A DNA stretch of 64,000 nt from Brevibacterium marinum (GCF_011927955.1 NZ_JAATJN010000001.1:1612001-1676000), one strand, 5' to 3'. Counted from the stretch's first letter, positions 17,552 through 26,064 are shown. Numbers and translations: made by a program. Notes: a model not told the origin generated them from the sequence alone.

Positions 17552-18012
17552 CGATTGTGCTCCTTAGCTGGGTGGGAATTGACGCGGGCGATGCAGGCTG
17601 TCCTCTCATGTGCAGATGATGGTCATGGTCATCTGCATCAATGTGAGCAACGGCGTTCTTCATCTGTGAACACGCCGTGAACGTCACATCAGTGAGGAGG
17701 ACGCCGCGCGGCATGAGGAGGAGTCCACTTCCTTGTTGAGGCCCGTCATGGTCGCTTGTGCTGCATCGCTGCGTTGGACGGTCACTGCAATTCCTCAAGA
17801 GAGGAAAAGGTGACGAATCGAGTATATCGGCTCGCCTCCGGTGGACATCACGAAGGGGCCACCAGGGTGTCTGCTCCGCTCGCGGCCGCCGCCGGAAGTC
17901 CGCTAGTGCCTTGGCAAGTGGGGTCGGGTAGATAACCGTGTCGGTCTTGGCTCCGGCGCCCTCGCCGTCGAGACTGGTGCTGGAGGTGAGACGGGTGGTG
18001 GAGATGATTGTG
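17552..18012. other. Non-coding 461-bp leader/promoter region of mdh
   Basis: No credible gene lies here. Reading toward mdh (minus strand) there is a -10-like TATACT at 17826-17821, a 6-bp stem palindrome TTCCTC-AAGA-GAGGAA (17791-17806), and the 9-bp hairpin at 17611-17637. Together they suggest a long structured 5' leader for mdh of about 260 nt. The promoter assignment is inference, as no good -35 box is visible. Confidence 0.5.
17611..17637 (-). promoter_or_regulatory. Perfect 9-bp hairpin in mdh leader
   Basis: TGCAGATGA and its exact complement TCATCTGCA are separated by 9 bases. The hairpin lies 60 bp upstream of the mdh start codon, inside the likely transcript. There is no T-run on either side, so it is not a standard intrinsic terminator. 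It may be an operator or an RNA control element. Confidence 0.55.
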
Positions 18013-18129
18013 ATGGCCAGGAAACCCGAGGTATTCGTCCGAGGACTCTCTGCACGGGACGGGCAGCGGCTACAGAAGACGACGAGAACAGCGACCGACG
18101 TGGCCGCTCGGGCCGCTGTGGAGACCTGA
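18013..18129 (+). pseudogene. IS630-family transposase N-terminal remnant
   Basis: The 38 residues starting MARKPEVFVRGLSARDGQ and continuing RLQKTTRT resemble the N terminus of actinobacterial IS630 transposases (EVFVR.LS..EGQRLQ..TRT). The reading frame then degenerates and stops. The DDE catalytic part is absent and no terminal repeats were found, so this is a dead fragment left by an old insertion or deletion. Identification is from family memory. Confidence 0.55.
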
Positions 18130-18156
18130 GCGATTTAAGAAACATTGGAGAGTTGA

Positions 18157-18882
18157 ATGGCTATGTCGGGTCGTTTCCGCAGTGGTTCAGTTCCGACGCG
18201 CTCTCGTCGGCGAACGGTGGGTGCGGTTCTGTGGATTCTGCAACCGTTGTGCATCGTTGCCGAGTTGATTGCAGTGAGCCAGGTGCGCACGCCATATAGC
18301 ATGATGGACAGCACCATGAGCGAGGCCGGGGCTTCGACCTGCAGGACGATTGTCTATGCCGCTGGTAGCGTGCCTGTTTGCTCTCCGCTTGGCTGGCTGA
18401 TGAATGCGGCGACAGTGGCGTCTGGTGTCGCTGTGATCATTGGTGTCTTTCTGCTTCGTCCTTGGATGCCTGCAGGGTGGGTTCGCGCCTGCGCAACAAT
18501 TTTGACTGTGTTTTCAGGTCTATCGATGGTTGGGACCGGGATCGTGCCCGTTGACCTTGACCTGAATCTGCATATTTTGGTTGCTGTCCCTCAGTTTCTG
18601 ACTTTTCCACTCATGCTGCTTCTGATAGGTATGGTTGTACGTAAACAGTCGAGAGTAGCCGCGTTCGCTGGCCTACTGGGCGGGATCATTTGCCTAGCTG
18701 GGGCTCTCGCTTTCATGCTTCGCCTGAACGAACCTCACGGAGGCGGACTACTTGAACGGATAGCCTTGTGGCCGTGGTTTCTGACCCTGTCGGTTCTGGG
18801 TTACTCACTATTCCGCGTGATTCGACATTCAAGGACGGTGTCCACTGAGCACGCCCTCCCTGCACGCAAACCTCATCTATAG
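18157..18882 (+). CDS. DUF998 family integral membrane protein
   Basis: 241 residues with six predicted hydrophobic helices after a basic N terminus. PYSMMDSTMSEAGASTC between helices 1 and 2 and VGTGIVPVDLDLNLH around the middle fit the DUF998 family, whose function is unknown. GGAGAG precedes the ATG by 5 bp. The base composition is visibly less GC-rich than neighbours and the codon use includes more T-ending codons. With the adjacent IS630 scrap, this hints at horizontal acquisition. Confidence 0.8.
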   Translation: MAMSGRFRSGSVPTRSRRRTVGAVLWILQPLCIVAELIAVSQVRTPYSMMDSTMSEAGASTCRTIVYAAGSVPVCSPLGWLMNAATVASGVAVIIGVFLLRPWMPAGWVRACATILTVFSGLSMVGTGIVPVDLDLNLHILVAVPQFLTFPLMLLLIGMVVRKQSRVAAFAGLLGGIICLAGALAFMLRLNEPHGGGLLERIALWPWFLTLSVLGYSLFRVIRHSRTVSTEHALPARKPHL

Positions 18883-18922
18883 CAGTAGCCAAAGCGCCTA
18901 CCCAACCCCACTTGCCGAAGCG

Positions 18923-19795
18923 CTAGTTCGTCCAGGCGTCGTCGGTGAAGAAGCCGTCGATCCAGCCGGGCAGGCGGTGCCCGTCCTTCGACGTTTCGAG
19001 GGTGTAGGGCGCGACGTGGAAGCCGGCCTTGTCGAGTCTGCGCAGGTCTCGGGTGGGCAGATCCTTGCTGGGGCCGACCCATTCGATGCCGGCAGCGGCG
19101 ATCTCGTCGAACGATTCCGTCGGCAGGGTCGCCCCGGTGAGGTAGAGCGAGGTGTAGCCGCGATCGGCGATCGTCTTCGCGGCTGCGAAGTCGAAGGACT
19201 GGACGATGAGCGAGTCGGCGAGTCCGCGTTCGTCGAAGACGTCGAGGACCTGGTCGACCTCCGCCGAGGTGGCGCCGGGCTTGATCTCGGGCACCATGAC
19301 GACCTCGCCGCCGAGTTCGTCGAGCGCCTCGTCGAGGGTGACCGTCTCTGCTGTGGGCCCGCCATTGGGATGTTTGATCCTCGCCGAGTTCCACTCCTCG
19401 AGGCTGAGATCGCGGACCTTGCCGCTGACTCCGTCGAGGGTGCGGTCGGCGGTGTCATCGTGGATGAGCACCGGGGTGCCGTCGGCCAAGAACTGGATGT
19501 CCATCTCGGGCAGGAACCCGTCCCTCGCCGAGGCGGTGAATCCTTCCATGGACTCCTCCGGGTAGACGTCGGCGCCGCCTCGGTGGGAGATCGTGGTGGG
19601 AAACTCGAGCTCGCTCACCTCATCGGGTGCTGTGGAGTGGGCCGGGCCGAGTTCGAGGGGGCCATGGCCAGCGGAGGCCGATGTTGGGGACGCTGGTGCC
19701 GCTGCGGTGCCAGCGATCACTGCGATCGCGAGTGCCACGGCAGAGAGTGTCGTGGAGGGACGTGGATGAAATTTCTTCTGCTCAGTCGTAGTCAC
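18923..19795 (-). CDS. Secreted glycerophosphodiester phosphodiesterase
   Basis: About 290 residues. A signal peptide (basic residues, then a hydrophobic run around residues 14-35, Ala-rich cleavage zone) precedes a TIM-barrel GDPD domain starting ISHRGGADVYPEESMEGF, with the catalytic HRG and E..PE pattern, EMDIQFLADGTPVLIHDD, and VPEIKPG. The enzyme hydrolyses glycerophosphodiesters to glycerol-3-phosphate and alcohol. In this wall-polymer context it could recycle poly(glycerol phosphate) fragments. The start is inferred as GTG at 19795 because it gives a normal signal peptide. A longer frame reaches 19906 but would cover the 42-bp repeat. Confidence 0.85.
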   Translation of the reverse strand: MTTTEQKKFHPRPSTTLSAVALAIAVIAGTAAAPASPTSASAGHGPLELGPAHSTAPDEVSELEFPTTISHRGGADVYPEESMEGFTASARDGFLPEMDIQFLADGTPVLIHDDTADRTLDGVSGKVRDLSLEEWNSARIKHPNGGPTAETVTLDEALDELGGEVVMVPEIKPGATSAEVDQVLDVFDERGLADSLIVQSFDFAAAKTIADRGYTSLYLTGATLPTESFDEIAAAGIEWVGPSKDLPTRDLRRLDKAGFHVAPYTLETSKDGHRLPGWIDGFFTDDAWTN

Positions 19796-19851
19796 GTTCG
19801 CGACGCTACGGTCACCGGATGATCGCCCGGAGACGATGACGTGAACAGGGG

Positions 19852-19893
19852 GACGAGAGCAGAAGAATGGGGCGAAAATGATCGGCTCCGTCG
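19852..19893. repeat. Imperfect direct repeat, left copy, flanking TA module
   Basis: The 42-bp segment matches 20982-21023 at 34 of 42 positions, ending in the identical GATCGGCTCCGTCG. The pair brackets the toxin-antitoxin genes. Confidence 0.7.
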
Positions 19894-19925
19894 TCGATGC
19901 CGACACGGACGTCCCAGGCGGGCAA

Positions 19926-19943
19926 GTAGCACAGTGCTACAAT
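19926..19943 (+). promoter_or_regulatory. Palindromic operator overlapping a -10 box of the TA operon
   Basis: GTAGCAC-A-GTGCTAC (19926-19940) is a perfect 7-1-7 palindrome. A TACAAT -10 hexamer (19938-19943) overlaps its right arm and lies 6 bp before the antitoxin ATG. The transcript should therefore start at or next to the ATG (leaderless), and a protein bound to the palindrome would block polymerase. This is the expected layout for autorepression by an antitoxin. No -35 match was found. Confidence 0.65.
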
Positions 19944-19949
19944 TGTTGC

Positions 19950-20306
19950 ATGACCAGAAACAGCCAGCCGACGCGCCTCCCGGCAGACGTCTACGAGTCT
20001 GCCTCTGCTGCCGCGTGGGTGAACTCGCGGACGGTGCCTCAGCAGATCGCCCACTGGGCGCGCATCGGGAGAGAATTGGAGATGTCTCCTCAGGTGAACC
20101 ATCGTCAGGTCGTCCGCGTCCTCGAAGGTTCGATCTCCTATGATGATCTCGCCGAGCAGGAGCAGGCGATCGTCCGCCAAGAGTGGACTGATCGCGCGAA
20201 GGCCCACAGGGCAGCGCTCGACTACGCTTCGCAGTTCTCTGCCGCAGGCGAGTCTTACTCCGAGCTCGACGAGGACGGCAACCTTGTCATCCGCTCAGCT
20301 GACTGA
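19950..20306 (+). CDS. ParD-like antitoxin
   Basis: 118 residues. TRLPADVYESASAAAWVNSRTV and QQIAHWARIGRELE match the ParD_like antitoxin family with a ribbon-helix-helix-type N terminus. The acidic C-terminal half (about residues 60-118) would wrap the toxin. The stop overlaps the toxin start as TGATG, so the pair is translationally coupled. The ATG lies directly after the -10 box, suggesting leaderless translation. The preceding palindrome is the probable autoregulatory site. Confidence 0.8.
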   Translation: MTRNSQPTRLPADVYESASAAAWVNSRTVPQQIAHWARIGRELEMSPQVNHRQVVRVLEGSISYDDLAEQEQAIVRQEWTDRAKAHRAALDYASQFSAAGESYSELDEDGNLVIRSAD

Positions 20307-20878
20307 TGCCGGTGCTTCATCTGCTCTGCGGGCCCAATGGCGCAGGGAGATCCAGCTACGTTCATGACGTCTTGGAGCCGTCCACTGGTCTGCCGTTCAT
20401 CAATGCCGACGAAATTGCAGCGGAGTTGTGGCCAAGCTCCCAAGTCGAGCACGTCTACGACGCTGCGAAGATAGCCGAAGATCGTCGCCGCGAAAGAATC
20501 GCTAAAGGTTCATCATTCATCACCGAAACGGTGTTTTCGCATTCGAGCAAGATCGACCTCGTCTCCGATGCCGTCGACGCCGGCTATCTCGTGCACCTGC
20601 ACGTGGTCATGGTTCCGGTCGAGCTCACCGTGCAACGTGTGCGCGAGCGGGTGTGCCGAGGTGGGCATGATGTTCCGGAACACAAGATCCGTGACCGCTA
20701 TGAGAGGCTCTGGAGCCACATCTATCAGGCGATTCGGCTCGCTGACGAAGCAGAGGTGTTCGACAACAGCCGTGCCGGCAAGCCGTTCCGTCTCTGTGCG
20801 TCCTTCGAGCACGGCGACCTCATTGACACTCCCAGCTGGCCGAGATGGACCCCAGCGGCGCTGATCCACGACAAGTAG
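20306..20878 (+). CDS. Zeta-toxin family protein
   Basis: 190 residues of the zeta/PezT P-loop kinase fold, which phosphorylates UDP-N-acetylamino sugars and blocks wall synthesis. The Walker A segment reads LLCGPNGAGRSSY, so the usual Lys is Arg. NADEIAAELWP follows as in other family members, and FITETVFSH carries the acidic residues of the substrate/base motif. The C-terminal half has R-rich helices (QRVRERVCRGGH) forming the lid. It is coupled to the ParD-like antitoxin. Whether it is active with Arg in place of Lys cannot be told from sequence. Confidence 0.82.
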   Translation: MPVLHLLCGPNGAGRSSYVHDVLEPSTGLPFINADEIAAELWPSSQVEHVYDAAKIAEDRRRERIAKGSSFITETVFSHSSKIDLVSDAVDAGYLVHLHVVMVPVELTVQRVRERVCRGGHDVPEHKIRDRYERLWSHIYQAIRLADEAEVFDNSRAGKPFRLCASFEHGDLIDTPSWPRWTPAALIHDK

Positions 20879-20981
20879 CGGGAATTCTCGCCATGTCCCT
20901 CAGATATTTGCTGTGGCGGTCTGGACTGTTGTCATCGGGAGTGTTCGAATAGGCCGGTTTGAGCGTGTTCTGCTCGGAGGA

Positions 20982-21023
20982 GGCGAGAGCACGAGAGCGG
21001 GGTGAGAACGATCGGCTCCGTCG
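20982..21023. repeat. Imperfect direct repeat, right copy, flanking TA module
   Basis: Partner of 19852-19893 (34/42 identities). It lies in the 250-bp gap between the toxin gene and the PepSY lipoprotein gene; nothing else was recognised in that gap. Confidence 0.7.
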
Positions 21024-21128
21024 CGCTCGCCGGCCCCGCGCGAGCTGTCGTCATCCCTCGGTTCACGAGTCGCTGACCGAGTTCCAGGAGCTGTAGCCAG
21101 CTTGATTGACGAGTGTTAGCGTGACCGC

Positions 21129-21791
21129 ATGAAGATGAACCGAATGTCGCATGTTGCAGTTGCAGGCGTGCTCGGCATCGGGCTGGCTCTCACCGGCTGC
21201 TCGGGCACTTCAGGAGACGATTCCCAGGAGTCGCAGGCACCCGCCGACAGCCAGGCGGCTGATCAGACGGAGTCCAGCGGTGAAGGATCGGCAGCCGGCG
21301 ATCAGGAGTCGGCAGCTGGCTCGGAGAAGTCCGGCTCCCAGCTGTCGAAGGATGCTGATCTGAGTAAGAAGTCTCCTGCCACCTCGGCGCAGGACGCCGT
21401 CAAGACGGCGCAGGACAAGGTCGAAGCTGACGACGGTGTGTTGCATGCGGTCGAACTCGACTATGACGAGGACGACGGCAAATGGGAATACGACGTCAAG
21501 ATCATGGATGGCACAACCGATCATAAGGTCGTCGTCGATGCCGATACCGGCAAGGTCGTTCGAGACGAGTCGGAAGACAGTGATGACGCGGAGAAGTCCA
21601 TCGATCTGAAAACGCCGATGGCGTACGACGAGGCGTATGACCTTGCCAAAGACAAAGGGGAGGGCAGGCTCTCCGGTTGGAAGCTCGAATACGACGACGG
21701 CCAGCGCGAGTATCAGTTCGACTTCGACGACAACGGGTCCGAAACCGAAGTCACCGTCGACGTCGAATCCAAGAAGGTCATGGTCGACTGA
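21129..21791 (+). CDS. Lipoprotein with two PepSY domains
   Basis: 220 residues. A signal peptide with lipobox LTGC (Cys about residue 24) is followed by a Ser/Gln/Glu/Gly-rich linker (about 25-80) and two PepSY-type alpha/beta repeats (about 85-150 and 160-220; AQDAVKTAQDKVEADDG and YDEAYDLAKDKGEGRLSG). PepSY domains are small extracytoplasmic modules thought to inhibit or interact with proteases or to sense envelope state. The protein would be anchored on the outside of the cytoplasmic membrane. It is very acidic. Confidence 0.85.
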   Translation: MKMNRMSHVAVAGVLGIGLALTGCSGTSGDDSQESQAPADSQAADQTESSGEGSAAGDQESAAGSEKSGSQLSKDADLSKKSPATSAQDAVKTAQDKVEADDGVLHAVELDYDEDDGKWEYDVKIMDGTTDHKVVVDADTGKVVRDESEDSDDAEKSIDLKTPMAYDEAYDLAKDKGEGRLSGWKLEYDDGQREYQFDFDDNGSETEVTVDVESKKVMVD

Positions 21792-21840
21792 CGACCGTGA
21801 CCCGTCCACCATCCATTCCCCAAGAGAAAGCAGGGTTCAG

Positions 21841-22065
21841 ATGACCACGCGAGACGAACTGCGCGCCGAGAAGGCACTTCAGGGGCTGGAATTCCCCGCT
21901 TCGAAGGCTCAGCTCATCGACTACGCAACCGAGCGCTCGGCGACTCCGAAGACGCTTGAGGCGCTGCATGCACTGCCCGATCGAGAATACGCAAACAAAG
22001 ACGATGTCGTCGAGGCGGTGCCGCAGGAGCCGGAAGGTGATGCCCCCGGCGGCGTTCACCGCTGA
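21841..22065 (+). CDS. DUF2795 family small protein
   Basis: 74 residues. The body LRAEKALQGLEFPASKAQLI through LEALHALPDREYANKDDVVEAV is the DUF2795 pattern (helical, function unknown, common in actinobacteria). The ATG at 21841 is 50 bp downstream of the lipoprotein stop. Confidence 0.8.
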   Translation: MTTRDELRAEKALQGLEFPASKAQLIDYATERSATPKTLEALHALPDREYANKDDVVEAVPQEPEGDAPGGVHR

Positions 22066-22135
22066 CTCGTCGGTTCGGCTGAGCCGCTGAAGAAGGGGTC
22101 TGGTTCTTCCAGCGGGCGAAGAGTATAAAGGTCGT

Positions 22136-23800
22136 ATGGCACAGTCGATCGACGATCGCAGGCAGGTGCTTGAAGAACGCTGGGGCCCATGGGAGCCGAT
22201 GTCGCTGTCCCAATGCTTCGACAGTGTCGTCGAGCAGTTCCCGTACCGACCGTTCATCATCACCGATGACGCATCACTGACATACGCAACCGTGGCGGAG
22301 ACCTCCCGCCGGATCGCCTCTCAGCTCTCACGCTGTGGCGTGGAGCGAGGCGACAATGTGGCGATGATTGTGGACAACCGTGCCGAATTCGCGGCCTTGA
22401 AGATCGGCATCGCCCGCATCGGAGCGGTAGCTGTTCCATTGAACTTCCAATACCGGGCCGAGGAGCTCCGGGCAGCACTCGCGCATTCACACACGAAGTT
22501 CCTCTTCACAGTCGCCCGATCGATTGCGACGGACTTCGTCGAAGCTCTCGACGAGATCGCGCCCGGGTGGGAGACTCACGGAGGTGGGTCCGAGCTGCCC
22601 GACCTCGAACAGGTTGTCCTCATTGATGGCGGCCGAGAATCCGGCACCACTCTGGCCGAATTCGTCGGCCGCGGTGAACCGAGCTTCGACTCTGCCCCAG
22701 TGGACCCCGACTCGATCAGCGACATCGTCTTCACCTCAGGGACCAGCGGTCATCCGCTCGCGGCCACCCTCACTCACGATATGGTGCTGCGGAGTGCGTA
22801 CGGGTCGGCCTTCCATCGGACCTTCGCCGACGAGTGGCGGGTGTCGTTTGCGCTGCCGATGTATCACGTCTTCGGGTATGTGGAAGGGCTGCTCGCGTCG
22901 ATGTTCGCCGGCGGTGCCGCCCTGCCTCGGCAGGTCTTCAACCCTCATACTCTGCTCCAGGCCGTCGAAGATCACAGGGTCAACGAGATTCTTGCAGTAC
23001 CGACGATGACCGTTGGTCTGGTCGAGGAAGCGGCGAAGGGCGACTATGACCTATCGAGCCTGCAATCGGTGTTCTCTGCGGCCGCTCCTGCTCCGGTGTG
23101 GCTGTGGGAGAGGGTGCAGGCCGAGCTCAGACCCCGGATGATCTTCACTGGCTACGGACAGACGGAAGTCTCCGCCGCCACCACGCTGACATTGCCGGGC
23201 GACTCGCTGGAGACAGTGTCTGAGACCGTCGGAACGCTCAAACTCGGGGGAGTCGCCTCGATCGACGGCACGGGCAGGCTCGCCGAATACCGCACGGTGA
23301 GTCCGATGATGGGTTCGCCGTTGTCGCCAGGAGCCGAGGGCGAACTGTCGGTGAGCGGTCCGATCGTCTCCCGAGGCTACTTCGACGATGAGGAGCGCAA
23401 CGAGGCGATGTTCGACGGTGACTGGCTGCGAACCGGCGATCTCGGCACTGTCGATTCCGCAGGCTATCTGCGGCTGACCGGTCGTGCCCGCGATCTGTAC
23501 AAATGCGGAGGTGAGCTCGTCTCACCCAAAGAAGTCGAAGACGTCATCAAGACCCTCCCCGGAATCGAGCAGGCCTATGTTGCGGGCGTGCCAGACGAAC
23601 TCATGGGCCAGGTCGGAGCGGCCTGGGTCGTACCGGACGGCGATGCTCTCGTGGACTCGTCGGAGATCCGTGCCTACTGCCGGAACCGTCTCGCGGCCTT
23701 CAAAGTGCCGCGCTTCGTGTCCGTGGTCAGCGCCGAGGACCTGCCGATGACCACGACGGGCAAGGTGCAGAAGTTCCTGCTGGTCGAAAGGCACCACTGA
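22136..23800 (+). CDS. AMP-forming acyl-CoA synthetase/ligase
   Basis: 554 residues of the ANL adenylating superfamily. The P-loop reads FTSGTSGHPLAATLTH, where the usual PKG is PLA. GYGQTEVSAATTL is the A5 motif, WLRTGDLGTVDSAGYLRLTGR is A7/A8, and TTGKVQKF carries the C-terminal catalytic Lys. It probably activates a fatty or aromatic carboxylic acid as acyl-AMP and then acyl-CoA. The missing P-loop Lys is not always essential in the superfamily. AAAGG precedes the ATG by 5 bp. It lies 103 bp before the wall polymer cluster and may be unrelated to it. Confidence 0.88.
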   Translation: MAQSIDDRRQVLEERWGPWEPMSLSQCFDSVVEQFPYRPFIITDDASLTYATVAETSRRIASQLSRCGVERGDNVAMIVDNRAEFAALKIGIARIGAVAVPLNFQYRAEELRAALAHSHTKFLFTVARSIATDFVEALDEIAPGWETHGGGSELPDLEQVVLIDGGRESGTTLAEFVGRGEPSFDSAPVDPDSISDIVFTSGTSGHPLAATLTHDMVLRSAYGSAFHRTFADEWRVSFALPMYHVFGYVEGLLASMFAGGAALPRQVFNPHTLLQAVEDHRVNEILAVPTMTVGLVEEAAKGDYDLSSLQSVFSAAAPAPVWLWERVQAELRPRMIFTGYGQTEVSAATTLTLPGDSLETVSETVGTLKLGGVASIDGTGRLAEYRTVSPMMGSPLSPGAEGELSVSGPIVSRGYFDDEERNEAMFDGDWLRTGDLGTVDSAGYLRLTGRARDLYKCGGELVSPKEVEDVIKTLPGIEQAYVAGVPDELMGQVGAAWVVPDGDALVDSSEIRAYCRNRLAAFKVPRFVSVVSAEDLPMTTTGKVQKFLLVERHH

Positions 23801-23890
23801 CCCGAGGGCCGGGGATTCGATGGAATCTGCGCTCCGCCACGCTGAAAACTATTGAAGAAGCCCCTGGCGAAAACCTGCTGAGGCTACATA

Positions 23891-23896
23891 TATAGT
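23891..23896 (+). promoter_or_regulatory. -10 box, probable leaderless promoter of the wall-polymer cluster
   Basis: TATAGT in an AT-rich patch sits 7 bp before the ATG at 23904, so the transcript is expected to begin at or near the start codon. No -35 hexamer at normal spacing. Weak evidence. Confidence 0.4.
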
Positions 23897-23903
23897 TTAG
23901 GTT

Positions 23904-25814
23904 ATGAGAAGCGCCCTCGAATCCCAGTCACTTCAACTGAACTATCCTCACAGTTTTCCCCGCCGTTTCCCTCGCAGGTTCCCCCACAAGGGTGTACTTC
24001 CTGAAGGGCATTACTACACGCTCACGTGGGGTATCTCCTACGACTTCGGAGGCATGACGACTGTTGCCCTCGAGCGCAGCTCAGTCTTTGCACGGCAAGA
24101 CAACCGGCAGGTCGAGATCTTGACGCTCAGCGCCGAACTGAAGGACCAGGACCGAGAGCGAGAGCTCCGGGCTGAGGGGCGAATCGATCGCCGTGTGCAC
24201 CTACGCAATATCTGGAAGGACCTCACCTCCTGGTCGGACCGGAAACTGCGCCGGATGATCGGCACCTCCGATGTGGATCCAGCCGCGGCCGATGACGTCC
24301 TGGCCCGCACCGGATCAGAATGGACCGAGATCCGCACGGATTCGGATGAGAATGATCTCCAAGTTGACCGCTATCACGACAACGGCGCACTCGTGCTCAG
24401 CGACCGCCTCGATATGAACAAGCGCGGAAAACGAGGAGGCAGAAGAATCAGCCTCTTCGATCGCAGGCAGAACATCATCGCTCAATGGCCGACTGCTCGC
24501 GCCCTCTACCAGGCATGGCTCGACGTGGTCATCGGGACTAAACCGTCGTACCTGATCTCGGACTCATCTTTCGCCGGTGGGCTCGTCTTCGACTACCGAC
24601 GCGACAATGTCGTCCTCTGCCAAGTCGTGCACAACCATTTCCTGAGCAATCCCAATGGCAGCAACTTCGGCGAACTGACCACCGGGAAAATCCAGTATAT
24701 GAAGCAGCTTGATTCGTTCGATATCGTCACCACTCTCACCGATCAGCAGCGCCACGACATGGACGAGGCAGCACTGTCATCCGGTCGACTGAGAACGGTG
24801 TCGAACCTGACAGAGGACCTCAAAGGCGATCCGACCACACCTCGTGTGCGTGAACACGGGGCTATGGTCGCTCGATTGGTGTCGCAGAAGCGAGTCGAAC
24901 ACGCGGTCGGTGCGGTGAGCAAGGTTTCCGCTCACGCACCAAACGTCACGCTGGATATCTACGGCGAAGGTGAGGATCGGCAGGAGCTGACACACCTCAT
25001 CGACAGCCTCGGCGTCACAGATTCCGTCCGACTGCATGGTCACACTCCGGGGGCGAAGAGCAGCTTCCATACGAGTGCCTTCAGCCTCCTCACGAGTCGT
25101 TCCGAGGGGCAGGGACTCGTCGTTCTCGAAAGCATGTCGGCTGGATGCATTCCCATCTGCTACGCCGTGGACTATGGACCAGCCGACATTATTGAAGACG
25201 GTGTCAACGGGTTCGTCGTCCCACCCGGAGACGTTGACGCACTGGCTCAGGCAATACTGCGATTCCTCTCCATGCCCGAAGACGAGGTGCAGAACATGCG
25301 CCGCGCTGCAATTGCTCGAGCGGCGGACTTCTACGAGGCACCCATCATTCAGCGCTGGGGCGAGGTATTGGCCGAACAGTCGTTCGACCCCATTGTGCGT
25401 CTGGATCAACTGCGCGCGGAAGTCAGCGAAGTGGCATCGACCGGTGAGAGCATAGATCTCGTTGTCGATCTTAAGGATCTCGAAGGGTACGAACCGGACA
25501 TTGTCTTCGTTTCCTGGAAGTCTCGCGCAGGCAATTTCTACGGAAGAATCCCTGCGATCTACGACCAGGGTGTCGTTCGTGCGACACTTCCAACGAGCCG
25601 ATTCTCAAGTATTCCTGTTGGCTACATTGATTTTTCGGTGGATCTGGTGTCCGGCCGTAGCTTCAACAGAGCGCGTATCAAGAGCGAGAACTCGAATATC
25701 AGCAACACAAGCGAACTGCTGAGTCTGTATACGACAAAACATGGCAACCTCAGCGCTCGTATCCTTGCTCCTCAAGAGGCCAGTACTCAGCTCACATACA
25801 CTTCTTCATTTTGA
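23904..25814 (+). CDS. GT4 glycosyltransferase, TagE-like (teichoic acid glycosylation)
   Basis: 636 residues. The N-terminal GT-B half begins after a basic start with WGISYDFGGMTTVALERSS, resembling poly(glycerol-phosphate) alpha-glucosyltransferase TagE. HNHFLSNPNG lies near residue 240. The C-terminal GT4 nucleotide-sugar site is SRSEGQGLVVLESMSAGCIP with E-x7-E near residue 400, followed by IIEDGVNGFVVPPGD. A beta-rich C-terminal extension (about 500-636) is shared with the second GT4 at 34785. It probably transfers a hexose onto the wall polymer in the cytoplasm. It is the first gene of the cluster. Confidence 0.85.
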   Translation: MRSALESQSLQLNYPHSFPRRFPRRFPHKGVLPEGHYYTLTWGISYDFGGMTTVALERSSVFARQDNRQVEILTLSAELKDQDRERELRAEGRIDRRVHLRNIWKDLTSWSDRKLRRMIGTSDVDPAAADDVLARTGSEWTEIRTDSDENDLQVDRYHDNGALVLSDRLDMNKRGKRGGRRISLFDRRQNIIAQWPTARALYQAWLDVVIGTKPSYLISDSSFAGGLVFDYRRDNVVLCQVVHNHFLSNPNGSNFGELTTGKIQYMKQLDSFDIVTTLTDQQRHDMDEAALSSGRLRTVSNLTEDLKGDPTTPRVREHGAMVARLVSQKRVEHAVGAVSKVSAHAPNVTLDIYGEGEDRQELTHLIDSLGVTDSVRLHGHTPGAKSSFHTSAFSLLTSRSEGQGLVVLESMSAGCIPICYAVDYGPADIIEDGVNGFVVPPGDVDALAQAILRFLSMPEDEVQNMRRAAIARAADFYEAPIIQRWGEVLAEQSFDPIVRLDQLRAEVSEVASTGESIDLVVDLKDLEGYEPDIVFVSWKSRAGNFYGRIPAIYDQGVVRATLPTSRFSSIPVGYIDFSVDLVSGRSFNRARIKSENSNISNTSELLSLYTTKHGNLSARILAPQEASTQLTYTSSF

Positions 25815-26064
25815 GTACGGTGTAGAGGGCCACGCCGAGTCGATCTCTGCGAGCAGTTCGGCAGTAGAGCGGGGGATGACGACCTGAGTGAACGTTTCTG
25901 CATTGGCAAGGGGACTTCGGTGCAGTCGAGTTGTTCCGAGTCTCGATGCCACGTCGGTGGGGTGGCTGAATACGCGGGCGTCTGGACATTTTGACAACGC
26001 GGTTTGTGATCTGGCGTTGGGGGCGGACTCAGACTCTTCGAATCTGTCCGTGGACAATGGAGCT
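25806..26064 (-). other. 250-bp gap; possible decayed coding remnant on minus strand
   Basis: Between the GT4 stop and the next start no intact gene is supported. On the minus strand an open frame reads with protein-like composition, for example VVIPRSTAELLAEIDSAW near its end. This might be the C-terminal piece of a lost gene. The evidence is composition only. Confidence 0.25.

Noticed and set aside
25888..26064. Upstream extension of the 420-aa polyol-phosphate transferase to 25888
   Set aside because: The extra 59 residues lack domain features and the ATG at 26065 has its own GGAG site.
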